NCBI GenBank assembly: GCA_016756725.1
Contig: JAESII010000004.1
Span: 62,001 to 126,000 of the forward strand
Source of the DNA: Synergistaceae bacterium
GTDB taxonomy: Bacteria; Synergistota; Synergistia; Synergistales; Aminithiophilaceae
Reading direction: 5' to 3'
Length of the DNA stretch: 64,000 bases
Numbering within the stretch: position 1 is the first letter of the stretch; every line of letters begins with the position of its first letter. Of the stretch, positions 16,171 through 25,100 are shown in pieces. Below the pieces are notes generated by a model. That model saw only the letters and a list, made by a program, of their open reading frames with translations, ran no database searches and had not been told where the DNA came from. Made by a program: the position numbers and the translations under genes.

Positions 16171-17487
16171 ATGGCCCGTGAATTCTACCCTCTGCTGATG
16201 TTCCTCTGCCTATTCGCCCTTCTCACCCTGGGCGTCCCCATCGCCTTCTCCCTGGCTGCCATCGCCCTCTCCTTCGCCTTTTTCCTCTGGGGGCCGGGGG
16301 CGCTGAACATCGTCGTCTCCGCCGCCTGGGGGGCGATGAACAACTTCGTCATCATCGCCGTGCCTCTTTTCATTTTCATGGCCTACATCCTGCAGAAGAC
16401 GAACGTCGTCGAAGACCTCTATGACGCCGTCTTCAAGTGGTCCGGCGGCCTCCGGGGGGGGCTGGCCATCGCGACGATCCTCGTCGGCGCCATCCTGGGC
16501 GCCGTCTCGGGCGTCGTCGCCGCCGGCGTCATCGGCCTGGGACTGATCGGCCTGCCCCAGATGCTGCGCCACGGCTACGACAAGAAGATGGCCCTCGGCT
16601 GCGTCCTCAGCGGCGGCACCCTGGGCCAGCTCATCCCGCCCAGCACGAACATGGTCCTCTACGGCTGCGTCACCGGCGTCTCCATCGGCGGCCTTTTCGC
16701 CGGCGGACTGGCCGCAGGGGGCGTCCTGGCGGCCCTCTACATCGGCTACGTCCTGATCCGGGCTCTCATCGACCCCGATTTCGCACCGGCCCTTCCTCCC
16801 GATGAGCGGGCCTCGACGCGGGAAAAGCTTTTGGCCTTCAAGAAGGTCTTCTTCCCCTCGCTCCTTATCGCCATCGTCCTCGGCTCGATCCTCTTGGGCG
16901 TCGCGACGCCCACGGAGGCGGCCGCCTTCGGAGCGGCAGGAGCCCTTATGATCGGCCTCGTCAAGAAGCGCCTGACCTGGGAGATCGTCTACTCCTCCTG
17001 CTACGAGACGCTGGGCGTCTCCTCCATGGTGGGCTGGACCATGATCGGCGCCGGCGCCTTCGGCTCCGTCTTCTCCGGCCTGGGCGGCAACACGCTCATC
17101 ACCAACGTGGCCCTCAACATGCCCGGCGGACCGACGATGGTCTTCTTCGTCTCCGTCCTCTTCATCTTCGCCTTGGGCATGTTCCTCGAGCCCGGCGCGA
17201 TCATCTTCCTGGCCGTGCCCATCCTGGCTCCCATTCTCCAGCGTCTCGGCTTCGACCCCCTCTGGGTGGGCCTGGTCTTCAACATCGTTCTCCAGTGCGG
17301 CTACATCTCGCCTCCCTTCGGCTTCAGCCTTTTCTACCTGAAGGGCGCGGCACCGGATTCGATCGGCATCGTCGACATCTACAAGTCCAGCCTGCCCTTC
17401 CTGGCCCTGCAGCTCGTCTGCGTCGCCCTGGTCTTCCTCTTCCCCGCGATCATCCTCTGGCTGCCCCGGTACGTCGTGGGACTCTAA
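16171..17487 (+). CDS. dctM: TRAP transporter large permease (DctM)
   Basis: 438-residue transport channel of the same TRAP system, with about 12 hydrophobic helices in the inner membrane. Typical DctM features: PLFIFMAYILQKT, GAVSGVVAAGVIGLGLIGLP, GGTLGQLIPPSTNMVLYG, ATPTEAAAFGA and the C-terminal NIVLQCGYISPPFGFSLFY. Start ATG at 16171 with AAGGAGG upstream. The pattern resembles permeases for 2-oxo or carboxylic acids, but the substrate cannot be deduced from the permease. Confidence 0.92.
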   Translation: MAREFYPLLMFLCLFALLTLGVPIAFSLAAIALSFAFFLWGPGALNIVVSAAWGAMNNFVIIAVPLFIFMAYILQKTNVVEDLYDAVFKWSGGLRGGLAIATILVGAILGAVSGVVAAGVIGLGLIGLPQMLRHGYDKKMALGCVLSGGTLGQLIPPSTNMVLYGCVTGVSIGGLFAGGLAAGGVLAALYIGYVLIRALIDPDFAPALPPDERASTREKLLAFKKVFFPSLLIAIVLGSILLGVATPTEAAAFGAAGALMIGLVKKRLTWEIVYSSCYETLGVSSMVGWTMIGAGAFGSVFSGLGGNTLITNVALNMPGGPTMVFFVSVLFIFALGMFLEPGAIIFLAVPILAPILQRLGFDPLWVGLVFNIVLQCGYISPPFGFSLFYLKGAAPDSIGIVDIYKSSLPFLALQLVCVALVFLFPAIILWLPRYVVGL

Positions 17488-17625
17488 GGTCGCGGCGTGA
17501 GTCTCTGACGAAAGGAGGGATCGCCCCCGACCGGAACGGACAGACCGGATTGAAGCGTCACCTGGCACCGTGAAACGACAGGCACAACCTCAAACCGGCC
17601 CGATACCAAAGGAGGAATTCTTGTC

Positions 17626-18672
17626 ATGAAAAAGACCCTTGCCCTGCTTCTGATAATCTCTTTCGTTCTCGTCAGCGCCTCGACGGCCCTGGCCGCCAAG
17701 GTCAACTGGCGCCTTGTGACCCACGCCATGCCCGGCACGGAGCAGCAGATCATCGCCGAGAAGTTCTGCGAGACCGTCAAGACCCTTTCGGGCGGCGAAT
17801 TCGTCATCGAGCCCTTCGCCGCCGGCGTCCTCTTTCCCGTCTTCGAGACCTTCGACGCCGTCGCCAACGGCGTCGTCGACTCGGCCATGGTCTACAGCGC
17901 CTACTGGCCCGGCAAGGATCCCCTCTTCAACTTCACCACCCAGCCCGGATCGCCTCTGAGCACCTACGCCGAAGGCGCCTACCTGGCCGAAAAACTCGAG
18001 CCCTGGTTCGAGAAACTCTACGCCAAGCACCGCATCACCTACCTGGGTCACGCCATGGTCAGCCCCCTTTACGAGCAGCTCATGTCCGTCGTTCCCATCA
18101 ACGGCATCGAGGACCTGAAGGGCAAGAAGATCCGCACCTCCGGCATCGGCGCCCAGTTCTACCGGGCCCTCGGAGCCACGACGGTCTCCCTCTCGGCGCC
18201 GGAGATCTACACGGCCTTCCAGACGAAGAACATCGACGCCGCCGAGTGGACCTTCTGGGATGAGAACATGCGCATGGGCTTCCACGAAGTGGCCACCTAC
18301 GTCGTCGATCCCGCCTTCCAGAACGGGACCTGCGAGTATTTCCCCCTCGTCGTCAACCCCAGCCGCTGGGATTCGCTGCCCCAGGAGTACAAGGACATCG
18401 TCATGGTCGCCCGCGACCGGATCCGCTACCTCTCCGCCATGGTCCTCGTCCCCGAGATGAAGGCCAAGCAGAAGTGGGAAGCCATGCCCAACATCACCGT
18501 CGTCCGCTGGAGCGCCGAGGATGAGGCCAAGGCCCGTGCCGCCGGACATGCCCTCATGGTCGAGGAGTGCAGCAAGTCCCCCGAAGGCCAGGAGTTCCTC
18601 GAGATCTACCGCACCACCCTCTGGGAGCTCGGCTATGCCGATGACGCCAAGGCTCTGGGCTACACGGAATAA
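17626..18672 (+). CDS. dctP: TRAP transporter periplasmic solute-binding protein (DctP)
   Basis: 348 residues, signal peptide with core TLALLLIISFVLVSAS and cleavage near ALAA. The mature part follows the DctP family: THAMPGTEQQIIAEKF, PVFETFDAVANGVVD, the helix-strand DLKGKKIRTSGIGAQF supplying the conserved carboxylate-binding Arg, and YTAFQTKNIDAAEWTFW. Most DctP homologues with EWTFW-like segments bind 2-oxoacids or related monocarboxylates; this is only suggestive. The gene lies last in the operon, 138 bp after dctM, an order less common than P-Q-M. Confidence 0.92.
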   Translation: MKKTLALLLIISFVLVSASTALAAKVNWRLVTHAMPGTEQQIIAEKFCETVKTLSGGEFVIEPFAAGVLFPVFETFDAVANGVVDSAMVYSAYWPGKDPLFNFTTQPGSPLSTYAEGAYLAEKLEPWFEKLYAKHRITYLGHAMVSPLYEQLMSVVPINGIEDLKGKKIRTSGIGAQFYRALGATTVSLSAPEIYTAFQTKNIDAAEWTFWDENMRMGFHEVATYVVDPAFQNGTCEYFPLVVNPSRWDSLPQEYKDIVMVARDRIRYLSAMVLVPEMKAKQKWEAMPNITVVRWSAEDEAKARAAGHALMVEECSKSPEGQEFLEIYRTTLWELGYADDAKALGYTE

Positions 18673-18700
18673 CGCAAGCCCCACAGGCAACTGAAAGAAA

Positions 18701-18743
18701 CTGAAAGAGGAGGAGGCCCCGAAAGGGCCTCCTCCTCTTTCAG
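18701..18743. terminator. Strong bidirectional terminator after dctP
   Basis: A perfect 19-bp stem (18701-18719 with 18725-18743), loop CGAAA, T-rich on the plus side. Its right arm includes the stop codon of the convergent response regulator gene, so it serves both operons. Confidence 0.85.
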
Positions 18744-19363
18744 TTGCCGACGAAACGGTAAAGCGACCTCGGACGACCGGGCTTGCCCTCGGGATCTTCC
18801 TGAATCCGCTGGGCGCTGCCCCGCTCGACGAGGTATTCGAGGTAGCGGTGAGCCGTCGGGTAGGCCAGGTTGAGCGACGACGCCACGGCACGGACATCGA
18901 GAAAGGCCTCGGAAACCCGCAGCTCATCGAGGACCTTCCGTGACGTCTCTTCGGAGATGCCCTTCCGCGGCTGGTCGCGGCGGCTTTCGCGGCGATAGCG
19001 GACCAGTTCTCCGTGGAGGCGGATGCGGGAGGAGAAATCGGCGAGACGGACGGGCTTGCTGACGAAGTCGTCCGCTCCGGCAAGGGTGAGATCGCGGGCA
19101 ACCTCAGGCGCTTCCTCGACAGTCAGGACGAGGAGAACGACCGAGTCGGAGAGCTCCCGGGCACGGCGGACCACGTCGAGGCCGCTCATGAGAGGCATGT
19201 GGTAGTCGACGAGGAGGATGTCGATGGCACCGTCACGGATCCAGTCCAGAGCCCTTTGCGGACGGGTCGTGACCTGGATCTCCCATCCCTGGGTGAGGGC
19301 CATCGCCTCCAGGGTGTAGAGGATGGTTTCATCGTCGTCGAGAGCGGCAAGGCGCAGGATCAT
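18740..19363 (-). CDS. CitB/DcuR-type response regulator of the poly-gamma-glutamate operon
   Basis: 207 residues. Receiver domain residues 1-118 with acidic pocket ALDDDE, phosphoacceptor Asp in ILLVDYHMPLMSG, Thr in LVLTVEE and Lys in FVSKPVR. C-terminal winged helix about 145-207 (AVASSLNLAYPTAHRYLEYL, then GRPRSLYRF), as in CitB/DcuR. The ATG at 19363 overlaps the TGA of the histidine kinase gene (ATGA), with GGAGG at suitable distance; an ATG at 19369 is a less likely alternative. It is the last gene of the ten-gene operon that contains pgsBCW and ggt and may control that operon. Confidence 0.9.
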   Translation of the reverse strand: MILRLAALDDDETILYTLEAMALTQGWEIQVTTRPQRALDWIRDGAIDILLVDYHMPLMSGLDVVRRARELSDSVVLLVLTVEEAPEVARDLTLAGADDFVSKPVRLADFSSRIRLHGELVRYRRESRRDQPRKGISEETSRKVLDELRVSEAFLDVRAVASSLNLAYPTAHRYLEYLVERGSAQRIQEDPEGKPGRPRSLYRFVGN

Positions 19364-20724
19364 GACCATTCACCTCCTTCGGACAGGGGCAGGACGAAAG
19401 AAAGGGACGCTCCGCCGAAACGGTCGCTTCTGCCGTAGTGGACCGTTCCTCCATGTTCGCCGACGACCTCTTCCACGAAGGGGATGCCCAGTCCCGTCGA
19501 GCCCCAGCCGGAACGGTGGGGGCGGGGCCGGGTCTCAAGGCCGGGCCCGTTGTCCTCGACGCTGAAGAGAACACCGCCGGCCACCGGGAAGGCCCCCAGG
19601 AAAAGCAGAGGCGGATGGGACGCGGCCGTCGCCCTGTGGGCGTTGTCGAGAAGATTCACGACGGCCCGCGAGAGGCGGACGACGTTGAGGGAAAGGGGGA
19701 GGCTCCGGACGTCGTCATCGGCCTCGACGGCGATGTGCCGGCCCCAGGGAAGGGGGCGGAGCTGACTGAGGACGGAGTCGAGGAAGGAACCGACCGTCAC
19801 GGGCCGCCGTGCCTGGGGGCTGAGGATTTCGGAGATCATCTGGTCCATCGTCGACGCTCCCTGAAGGATCATGGCCACATGGCGCCGTGCGCCGTCGTCG
19901 TCGAGGGTGGCCGCAAGCACGTCGGCCAACCCCGTGATCGTCGTGAGGGGCCGTTTCAGATCATGGACAAGCCGCTGGATCTCGCTGGTGACACGCCCCG
20001 AAAGCTGCTTCTCCTTGAGGAGGGCCAGCTCCCTCTCCTGACGACGGAGCCGGCGGAGCTGGGCAAGCTGCTGCTCGTAGCTGACAAAAAGTTCCGTCGT
20101 CACCAGGGCTCCGGCGAAAAGGCCCAGGAAGGAGACGAGGCCGGCGACGTTGAGGACCGTCTCCACGCCCAGAAGGGCGGCCACGCCCTTGAGGGCCATC
20201 GACAGCTCGCCCCAGCCGAAGCCGTAGGCCGTGAAGAGGGGAATGACGTCAAGCCACTGGAGAGAGAGGAGCAGAAGGCCCAGGACGAGGGCCTGCTTGC
20301 CCCAGCGGGAGACGTCCTTCGTGAGGTACTGGATGATGAGGACGCCGGCCAGGCCCAGGACGGCGGGCATGCCGAAGTGAGGGATGGTCGGCAGGTCAAG
20401 CCAGGTGACGGCCTGATAGCAGAGGGGGACGGCAAGAAGAGGCAGGGCCCGTTCAATCAGGGGCCGCTTCAGCGCCTGAGCCAGCCAGGCGGCGAGGAGA
20501 AACCACCCCTCGTAGAGCAGGATGGCCCGGGCCGCATTGGCCGCCACGAGAAGGGCCATGGCGGCCAGGAGATAGCCGCTGTCGGCTCTTTCGACGGCCC
20601 TCTCGAGAAAGCGGAAGACGCCGTAGACGGGGCGATCGAAATTCTGGGCCCCCCCCCAGAAGCAGAGGAGGAGCAGGCCGATGGGAGCCGGCGACAGCCG
20701 TATTCCTCGCTCCTGTTCCGTCAT
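19360..20724 (-). CDS. Multi-pass membrane sensor histidine kinase
   Basis: 454 residues. The first 220 hold about six or seven TM helices and no recognisable periplasmic ligand domain, so the membrane part itself probably senses. A coiled linker (QQLAQLRRLRRQERELALL) leads to an H box IQRLVHDLKRPLTTITG with the phosphoacceptor His, and an ATPase domain with N box RAVVNLLDNAHRA, G1 box SVEDNGPGLE and G2 GWGSTGLGIPFV. Its ATG overlaps the pgsW stop (ATGA), and the next gene is its regulator, also overlapping. The coupling to pgs genes suggests it senses a membrane or envelope state tied to polyglutamate. Confidence 0.9.
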   Translation of the reverse strand: MTEQERGIRLSPAPIGLLLLCFWGGAQNFDRPVYGVFRFLERAVERADSGYLLAAMALLVAANAARAILLYEGWFLLAAWLAQALKRPLIERALPLLAVPLCYQAVTWLDLPTIPHFGMPAVLGLAGVLIIQYLTKDVSRWGKQALVLGLLLLSLQWLDVIPLFTAYGFGWGELSMALKGVAALLGVETVLNVAGLVSFLGLFAGALVTTELFVSYEQQLAQLRRLRRQERELALLKEKQLSGRVTSEIQRLVHDLKRPLTTITGLADVLAATLDDDGARRHVAMILQGASTMDQMISEILSPQARRPVTVGSFLDSVLSQLRPLPWGRHIAVEADDDVRSLPLSLNVVRLSRAVVNLLDNAHRATAASHPPLLFLGAFPVAGGVLFSVEDNGPGLETRPRPHRSGWGSTGLGIPFVEEVVGEHGGTVHYGRSDRFGGASLSFVLPLSEGGEWS

Positions 20725-21797
20725 GATCCCACCTCCCAGCGGCGGTACCGGACCAGGAAACAGGCGAAAGCCAGCCCCCCCAGGCCTGCCCGAAGGAAGG
20801 GGCTCTGTCTGGGGCCGCGGCGACGGGGTTTACCGTCCAAAGGCATCCCCTCCCTGCGGGCCAGAGCGCCGAGGTTGAGAAGATGAATGACGGGATATCC
20901 CCTCTCGAGGGCGAGACCGAGAAGCCCGTCGCCGCCCGGCCCGACCGATGGGGGTTCCAGGAGGCCCGGCGCCAGGTCCAGAACGGCGGGATCATCACCC
21001 AGATTGGCCCGGCTCCCTCCGATCTGGACGACGAGACGGGGCGAGAAGGCCTGGAGGGCCTCCATCTTGGCGGCGATGACGGCGTCGATCCCTCCGGGGG
21101 CAAGAAGGGGGACGCCTTCGTCGGCGGCAGCCTGCCGGAGAAGATCAAGGGCCTCCGGAGCGAGCCCCTTGCCCTCCTCGTCGTCGCCGCCGAGGGTGTA
21201 GAAGAGGGCCTTCGTCGCAAGGTGGCCCGTGAGGCGAAGGTGCCGGAGAAGGGCGGGCAGGGGAAGATCGGGGATGTTGGCTCCCCAGGTGGAGGCGCTC
21301 AGGGAGGCGGCGAGGGCCACGTCCAATCCGCGCTCTTCGGCGGCGACGAGGCCGGCCAGAAGGAGCCCCGGAAAGGAGGCGGAGCTGAAGAAGAAGACCT
21401 TGTCCCCCTCCCTCAGCCCGACCTCGTCGAACCACCGAAGGAAGAGGACGGCCCAGAGGGGGTCCGTCGAGAGCTGTTTGGCCTTCAGCGATCCCAGGGT
21501 CGTCGTCAGGGGGCTCCATTCGACGCCGATCAGGCCCGTCTGATAGGGATCCTCCTCGGCCGTCGAGACGATGGAGAGCTCCCGGCGATGGCGCTGAAGG
21601 GCATCCTGGGCGGAGCGCACCCGGTCCCAGACCCGACCTTCCTCCTCGGAAAGGCGTGACGGCGGGAAAGCCCAGGCCAGGAGGGCCAGGACGAGGGCAA
21701 ACAACATCAGCCGCGACAGGTTGGGCAAGGCCAGAGGCGCCCGGGGACCGAGGAGAATCTCTTCCAGCCCCTTTCGGAAGGCAGCGGACCGGCTCAC
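20721..21797 (-). CDS. pgsW: Poly-gamma-glutamate system protein PgsW
   Basis: 358 residues, one N-terminal TM helix about 28-48 (LSRLMLFALVLALLAWAF), then a large extracytoplasmic or membrane-attached domain with EWSPLTTTLGSLKAKQLSTD, FFFSSASFPGLLLAGLVAAE and APGGIDAVIAAKMEALQAF, and a C-terminal TM segment ending VRYRRWEVGS. This matches the PgsW family linked to poly-gamma-glutamate genes, whose function is not established. The GTG start at 21797 overlaps the TGA of pgsC (GTGA); the longer upstream frame is a shadow of pgsC. Next gene is the histidine kinase, overlapping by 4 bp. Confidence 0.85.
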   Translation of the reverse strand: MSRSAAFRKGLEEILLGPRAPLALPNLSRLMLFALVLALLAWAFPPSRLSEEEGRVWDRVRSAQDALQRHRRELSIVSTAEEDPYQTGLIGVEWSPLTTTLGSLKAKQLSTDPLWAVLFLRWFDEVGLREGDKVFFFSSASFPGLLLAGLVAAEERGLDVALAASLSASTWGANIPDLPLPALLRHLRLTGHLATKALFYTLGGDDEEGKGLAPEALDLLRQAAADEGVPLLAPGGIDAVIAAKMEALQAFSPRLVVQIGGSRANLGDDPAVLDLAPGLLEPPSVGPGGDGLLGLALERGYPVIHLLNLGALARREGMPLDGKPRRRGPRQSPFLRAGLGGLAFACFLVRYRRWEVGS

Positions 21798-22222
21798 GGC
21801 AGAAGGCCCCCGGCAAGGACCGTCAGAGCCGTCACGGCCGTCAGGGCCAGGGCCGTGGGGACGACACCCTGGCGCTGCATGTCGGCGGCGACGAGGCCCG
21901 GGAGGAGCCAGCCGTACCCTGCCACGAGGCCACCGGTCGGAAGGTCCGCCTGCAAAAGAAACCCCCGCAGAAGCGCCGCCGTCAGAAGGGCGAAGGCCAG
22001 CCTCTGGCGGCCGTAGAGCCCCGCCATCCGCACCGCTCCTTCCTGGAGGGGCAGGAGAAGGAGTCCCCAGAAAAGGGTCATCATCACCGGCCCCGGCCCG
22101 GGGGCCTGAAGGGCCAGAAGGCCCGGCGTGACGATGCCGCCGCAGGCCAGTCCCGTCCTGGCATAGACGGCCATGGCCAAAGCGATGGAGAAAGCCAGGA
22201 CGAGCAGATCCGAACCGGTCAT
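21794..22222 (-). CDS. pgsC: Poly-gamma-glutamate synthase membrane subunit PgsC/CapC
   Basis: 142 residues, four to five hydrophobic helices, with the family hallmark GLACGGIVTPGLLAL near the N terminus and GLYGRQRLAFALL in the middle. CapC/PgsC forms the membrane-embedded synthase with the ligase PgsB and polymerises glutamate through gamma-amide bonds. ATG at 22222 overlaps the pgsB stop (ATGA). No separate pgsA/capA gene was seen in the window. Confidence 0.88.
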   Translation of the reverse strand: MTGSDLLVLAFSIALAMAVYARTGLACGGIVTPGLLALQAPGPGPVMMTLFWGLLLLPLQEGAVRMAGLYGRQRLAFALLTAALLRGFLLQADLPTGGLVAGYGWLLPGLVAADMQRQGVVPTALALTAVTALTVLAGGLLP

Positions 22223-23199
22223 GGCCGAACCTCCTCAAAGCCCTCCAGGCCGTCGAGGGGAAGGCCGGCCACGTTGCCGCAGCCGAAGAGACGTCCCGTC
22301 CGGGCGGCCAGACCGTCGAGCTCTCTTCCGGCAGTCAGGGGAAGCCAGCGCAAATCGGAGAGAGGCCGCCAGGGATGGGAGCCGCAGAGAAAGGCCCCTT
22401 CCCAGCCCTTCGCCGTCAGCCAGGGCAGGAAGGACCTGAGCCGCCTGGGCCTGTCGCGGCGGTGGTTGAAGAGGACGCTCGTCCTTTGTGCCTCCCAGCC
22501 CGTCCTTTTCCAGAGGACTTCCGTGCTGGCCGGTTCGTTGGCCGAGAAGGCAAAGGCGAGGAGCCCTCCCGAAGGGCTCCTCAGAATCCGGAACCGCCCG
22601 GGGTCGTCGACGAGGAAGGGCTCGAAGCGGGCTCTTGCGGCGGGAAGACCGAAAAAGGCGAGGGTCGCCAGGGCGAGTCGCCTGTTGGCGCCATCGTGAC
22701 CTCCGCTGTCGCCGGGAAGGAGCAGGAGGGAGTTGCCTCTCCCGCGAAGCGCCGTAAGAAGGGCCTCATCGGCGGAAGCCTCTTCTCCGAGAAGCAGGGG
22801 AACGCCCTCGGGGATGCCGGCCAGCAGAGCCCGACGGGCTCCCCCGTCACCGGGACCCCAGGACTCCTCGTGGTCGGCCCGGGCGTTGGTGATGACGATC
22901 AGGCGCGGCCGGAGCCACCGCGCCGCCAAAGGCTGAAGCTCGACAGAGATGGCACTGTTTTCGGCGACGACGGCCTCCGTGTCGGGGAGACTTCTGAGCC
23001 ACCACCGAAGTTCCTCGACATGGCCCCCCTGGGAGCGGAGGATGGGCCGGGCCCCGCCGGGAGCGATCTCCGTCGGAACGACGCCGGTGAAGCGGGCACG
23101 GCAGGGGATGGAAAGGGAACGGAAGGCCACCGCCAGGAGACGGACGACACTGCTTTTGCCCCGCGTTCCCGTGACGAGGACGGAATAGGCCGGCTCCAT
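22219..23199 (-). CDS. pgsB: Poly-gamma-glutamate ligase PgsB/CapB
   Basis: ATP-dependent amide ligase of the Mur-ligase type that extends the polyglutamate chain. 326 residues: P-loop VTGTRGKSSVVRLL at 9-22, TGVVPTEI, the Mur-like central NARADHEESWGPG, then a C-terminal domain with VLFNHRRDRPRRL as in CapB. ATG at 23199 has GGGGG 11 nt upstream; a GTG at 23223 is an alternative with no ribosome site. It lies 100 bp downstream of ggt on the same strand, separated by a stem-loop (23227-23252). Shorter than Bacillus PgsB, but the nucleotide motifs are complete. Confidence 0.88.
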   Translation of the reverse strand: MEPAYSVLVTGTRGKSSVVRLLAVAFRSLSIPCRARFTGVVPTEIAPGGARPILRSQGGHVEELRWWLRSLPDTEAVVAENSAISVELQPLAARWLRPRLIVITNARADHEESWGPGDGGARRALLAGIPEGVPLLLGEEASADEALLTALRGRGNSLLLLPGDSGGHDGANRRLALATLAFFGLPAARARFEPFLVDDPGRFRILRSPSGGLLAFAFSANEPASTEVLWKRTGWEAQRTSVLFNHRRDRPRRLRSFLPWLTAKGWEGAFLCGSHPWRPLSDLRWLPLTAGRELDGLAARTGRLFGCGNVAGLPLDGLEGFEEVRP

Positions 23200-23226
23200 G
23201 CCGATCGCACCCCCTTTCTTCACCCG

Positions 23227-23252
23227 AAGGGGCGGCCCTGAGGCCGCCCCTT
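23227..23252 (-). terminator. Stem-loop between ggt and pgsB
   Basis: An 11-bp perfect stem (23227-23237 with 23242-23252), 4-nt loop. It has a short T run only on the plus side, so on the operon strand it is more likely a pause, processing or partial-termination structure between ggt and pgsB. Confidence 0.4.
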
Positions 23253-23302
23253 TAGATTACCTCTTCGTCAAGGTCCCTCCAAGGGGAAGGACCTCCTTCC
23301 GC

Positions 23303-25018
23303 CTAGTAGCCGAAGGGAACACCGAGACGACGGCTGTCGGCGCCGCCGTACATGACGCCGTCACGGAAGAGGATGCCCTGGGCCGTTCCATAGTAGCCGC
23401 CGCGGGGCTGGACTTCCACGTTGTGGCCGCGCCACTCGAGCAGTTTTGCCACTTCGGGGTCGATGGCGTCTTCCATGCGGAAGGGACCGCGCTTGCCGCC
23501 TGCGGCGTAGGTGAAGATCCGGGGCTGCTCGATGGCCTCATCCATGGTCATGCCGAAATCGACGACGTTCATGATGATCTGGCTCACGGCCGTGATGATC
23601 CGCCAGGCACCGGCGGCGCCGAGGGTCATGAACGGACGGCCCTGAGGGTCAAGGACGACGGAAGGCGACATGGACGAGAGGGGACGCTTGCCCGGCTCGG
23701 GAGCGTTCACGCTCTGGGGATCGGAGGAGAAGTCGTCCATCTCGTTGTTGAGGACGAAACCGTACTCGGGCACGATGACGCCGGAGCCGAAGAAGTAGTT
23801 GATCGTGTTCGTCGAAGCCACGATGTTGCCCTTCTCGTCGACGACGGAGAAGTGACTCGTCGAAATGTGCTGGTCATCGGTACCGCCCAGATAGGCCACA
23901 GCCTCCTGCCTGTCGAAGGGCCAGGGATAGTCGGCTTCGACGTCGACGAGGACCTGGTCCATCCCGATCTTGTCGGCCAGCTTGGCAGCATAGGCCTTGC
24001 TCGCGAGCCCCTGGACGGGGACGTTGACGAAGGCCGTGTCGGCCATGTACTTGCCCCGGTCGGCGAAGACGAGCTTCATCGCCTCACCGAGGACATGGAG
24101 GTGCTGAGGCTGATTGTGCTTCCAGCTCGCCACGGGGAAGGTCTCCATGATGTTGAGGAGCTGGATGATGTGGGTGCCGCCGCTGGAGGCGGGAGGCGTC
24201 GAGTAGATCTCGTAGCCCCGGTAGCTGCCGCGGACGGGGTCGCCCACCTTGACGGCGTAGTTCTGGAGATCCTTCATCGTCATGGCTCCGCCCGAGGCGT
24301 TGACGGCGGCGACGAGAGCCTCACCGATCGGCCCGCGGTAGAAGGCGTCGGGGCCGTCCTGGGCAAGAAGACGGAAGGCCTTGGCCAGCTCAGGCTGACG
24401 GAGGATCCTGCCGGCCTCGATGGGAAGCCCCTCCTCGAAGAAGGCCAGCTTGTCCAGATCGTTGTAGGCGGCCATCTTCTCGAAGTTGTCGGCGATGATG
24501 CCCGTCTGCATGGGATGGACCTCAAATCCCTCCTCGGCGAGGCGGAGGGCCGGCTCGGCGACCTCGGCGAAGGACAGGGTGCCGTACTTCTCCAGGGCCG
24601 TGAACATGCCCATCACCTGACCGGGGACGCCCACGGCCTTGCCGCCGACGACGGACCACTTCTCGGCCTTGGCCTGGTCGGAGGCGAAGAGATCCTTCGT
24701 GGCCGAGGCGGGGGCCACCTCACGGTAATCGAGGAAGATCACCTCGCCGGTGGCGGCGAAACGGACGACCATGAAACCGCCTCCGCCGATGCCCGAGGCG
24801 TTGGGCTCGACGACGTTGAGGGCCAGCATCGTCGCCACGGCTGCGTCGATGGCGTTGCCGCCTTTCTGCATGATCTCGACACCGGCCTTGGAGGCCAGCT
24901 CGTGGGCCGACGAGACCATACCGTGCCGGGCCGTCACATCCTGGAACTCGACGGCCCAGGCCGCACCGGCCAGGGCGACGAGAACCGCCGCCAGAAGACA
25001 GACAAAACTCTTTTTCAT
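23303..25018 (-). CDS. ggt: Gamma-glutamyltransferase
   Basis: 571-residue exported Ntn-hydrolase precursor that transfers or hydrolyses gamma-glutamyl groups; CapD of Bacillus anthracis, which anchors polyglutamate, is in the same family. Signal peptide with core SFVCLLAAVLVALAGAAWA. Large-subunit features are KGGNAIDAAVATMLALNVVEP and GIGGGGFMVVR; self-cleavage should occur before the Thr of STSHFSVVDEKGN; small-subunit binding motifs include SSMSPSVVLDPQG and GAAGAWRIITAV. ATG at 25018 has GGGAGGAG upstream. Position directly before pgsB suggests it processes or anchors the polyglutamate made by PgsBC, or alternatively degrades it for uptake. Confidence 0.92.
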   Translation of the reverse strand: MKKSFVCLLAAVLVALAGAAWAVEFQDVTARHGMVSSAHELASKAGVEIMQKGGNAIDAAVATMLALNVVEPNASGIGGGGFMVVRFAATGEVIFLDYREVAPASATKDLFASDQAKAEKWSVVGGKAVGVPGQVMGMFTALEKYGTLSFAEVAEPALRLAEEGFEVHPMQTGIIADNFEKMAAYNDLDKLAFFEEGLPIEAGRILRQPELAKAFRLLAQDGPDAFYRGPIGEALVAAVNASGGAMTMKDLQNYAVKVGDPVRGSYRGYEIYSTPPASSGGTHIIQLLNIMETFPVASWKHNQPQHLHVLGEAMKLVFADRGKYMADTAFVNVPVQGLASKAYAAKLADKIGMDQVLVDVEADYPWPFDRQEAVAYLGGTDDQHISTSHFSVVDEKGNIVASTNTINYFFGSGVIVPEYGFVLNNEMDDFSSDPQSVNAPEPGKRPLSSMSPSVVLDPQGRPFMTLGAAGAWRIITAVSQIIMNVVDFGMTMDEAIEQPRIFTYAAGGKRGPFRMEDAIDPEVAKLLEWRGHNVEVQPRGGYYGTAQGILFRDGVMYGGADSRRLGVPFGY

Positions 25019-25100
25019 GAAACCACTCCTCCCTTCGGATCGGCCCTGCAAGGACCGTCATGAAAAGGGTCCCCATCCAGGGGGAGAGGACCCGTGCTAC

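Noticed and set aside
23198-25063. Plus-strand frame of about 620 codons opposite ggt
   Set aside because: Low-information sequence, no motifs; the GGT precursor on the minus strand is complete.
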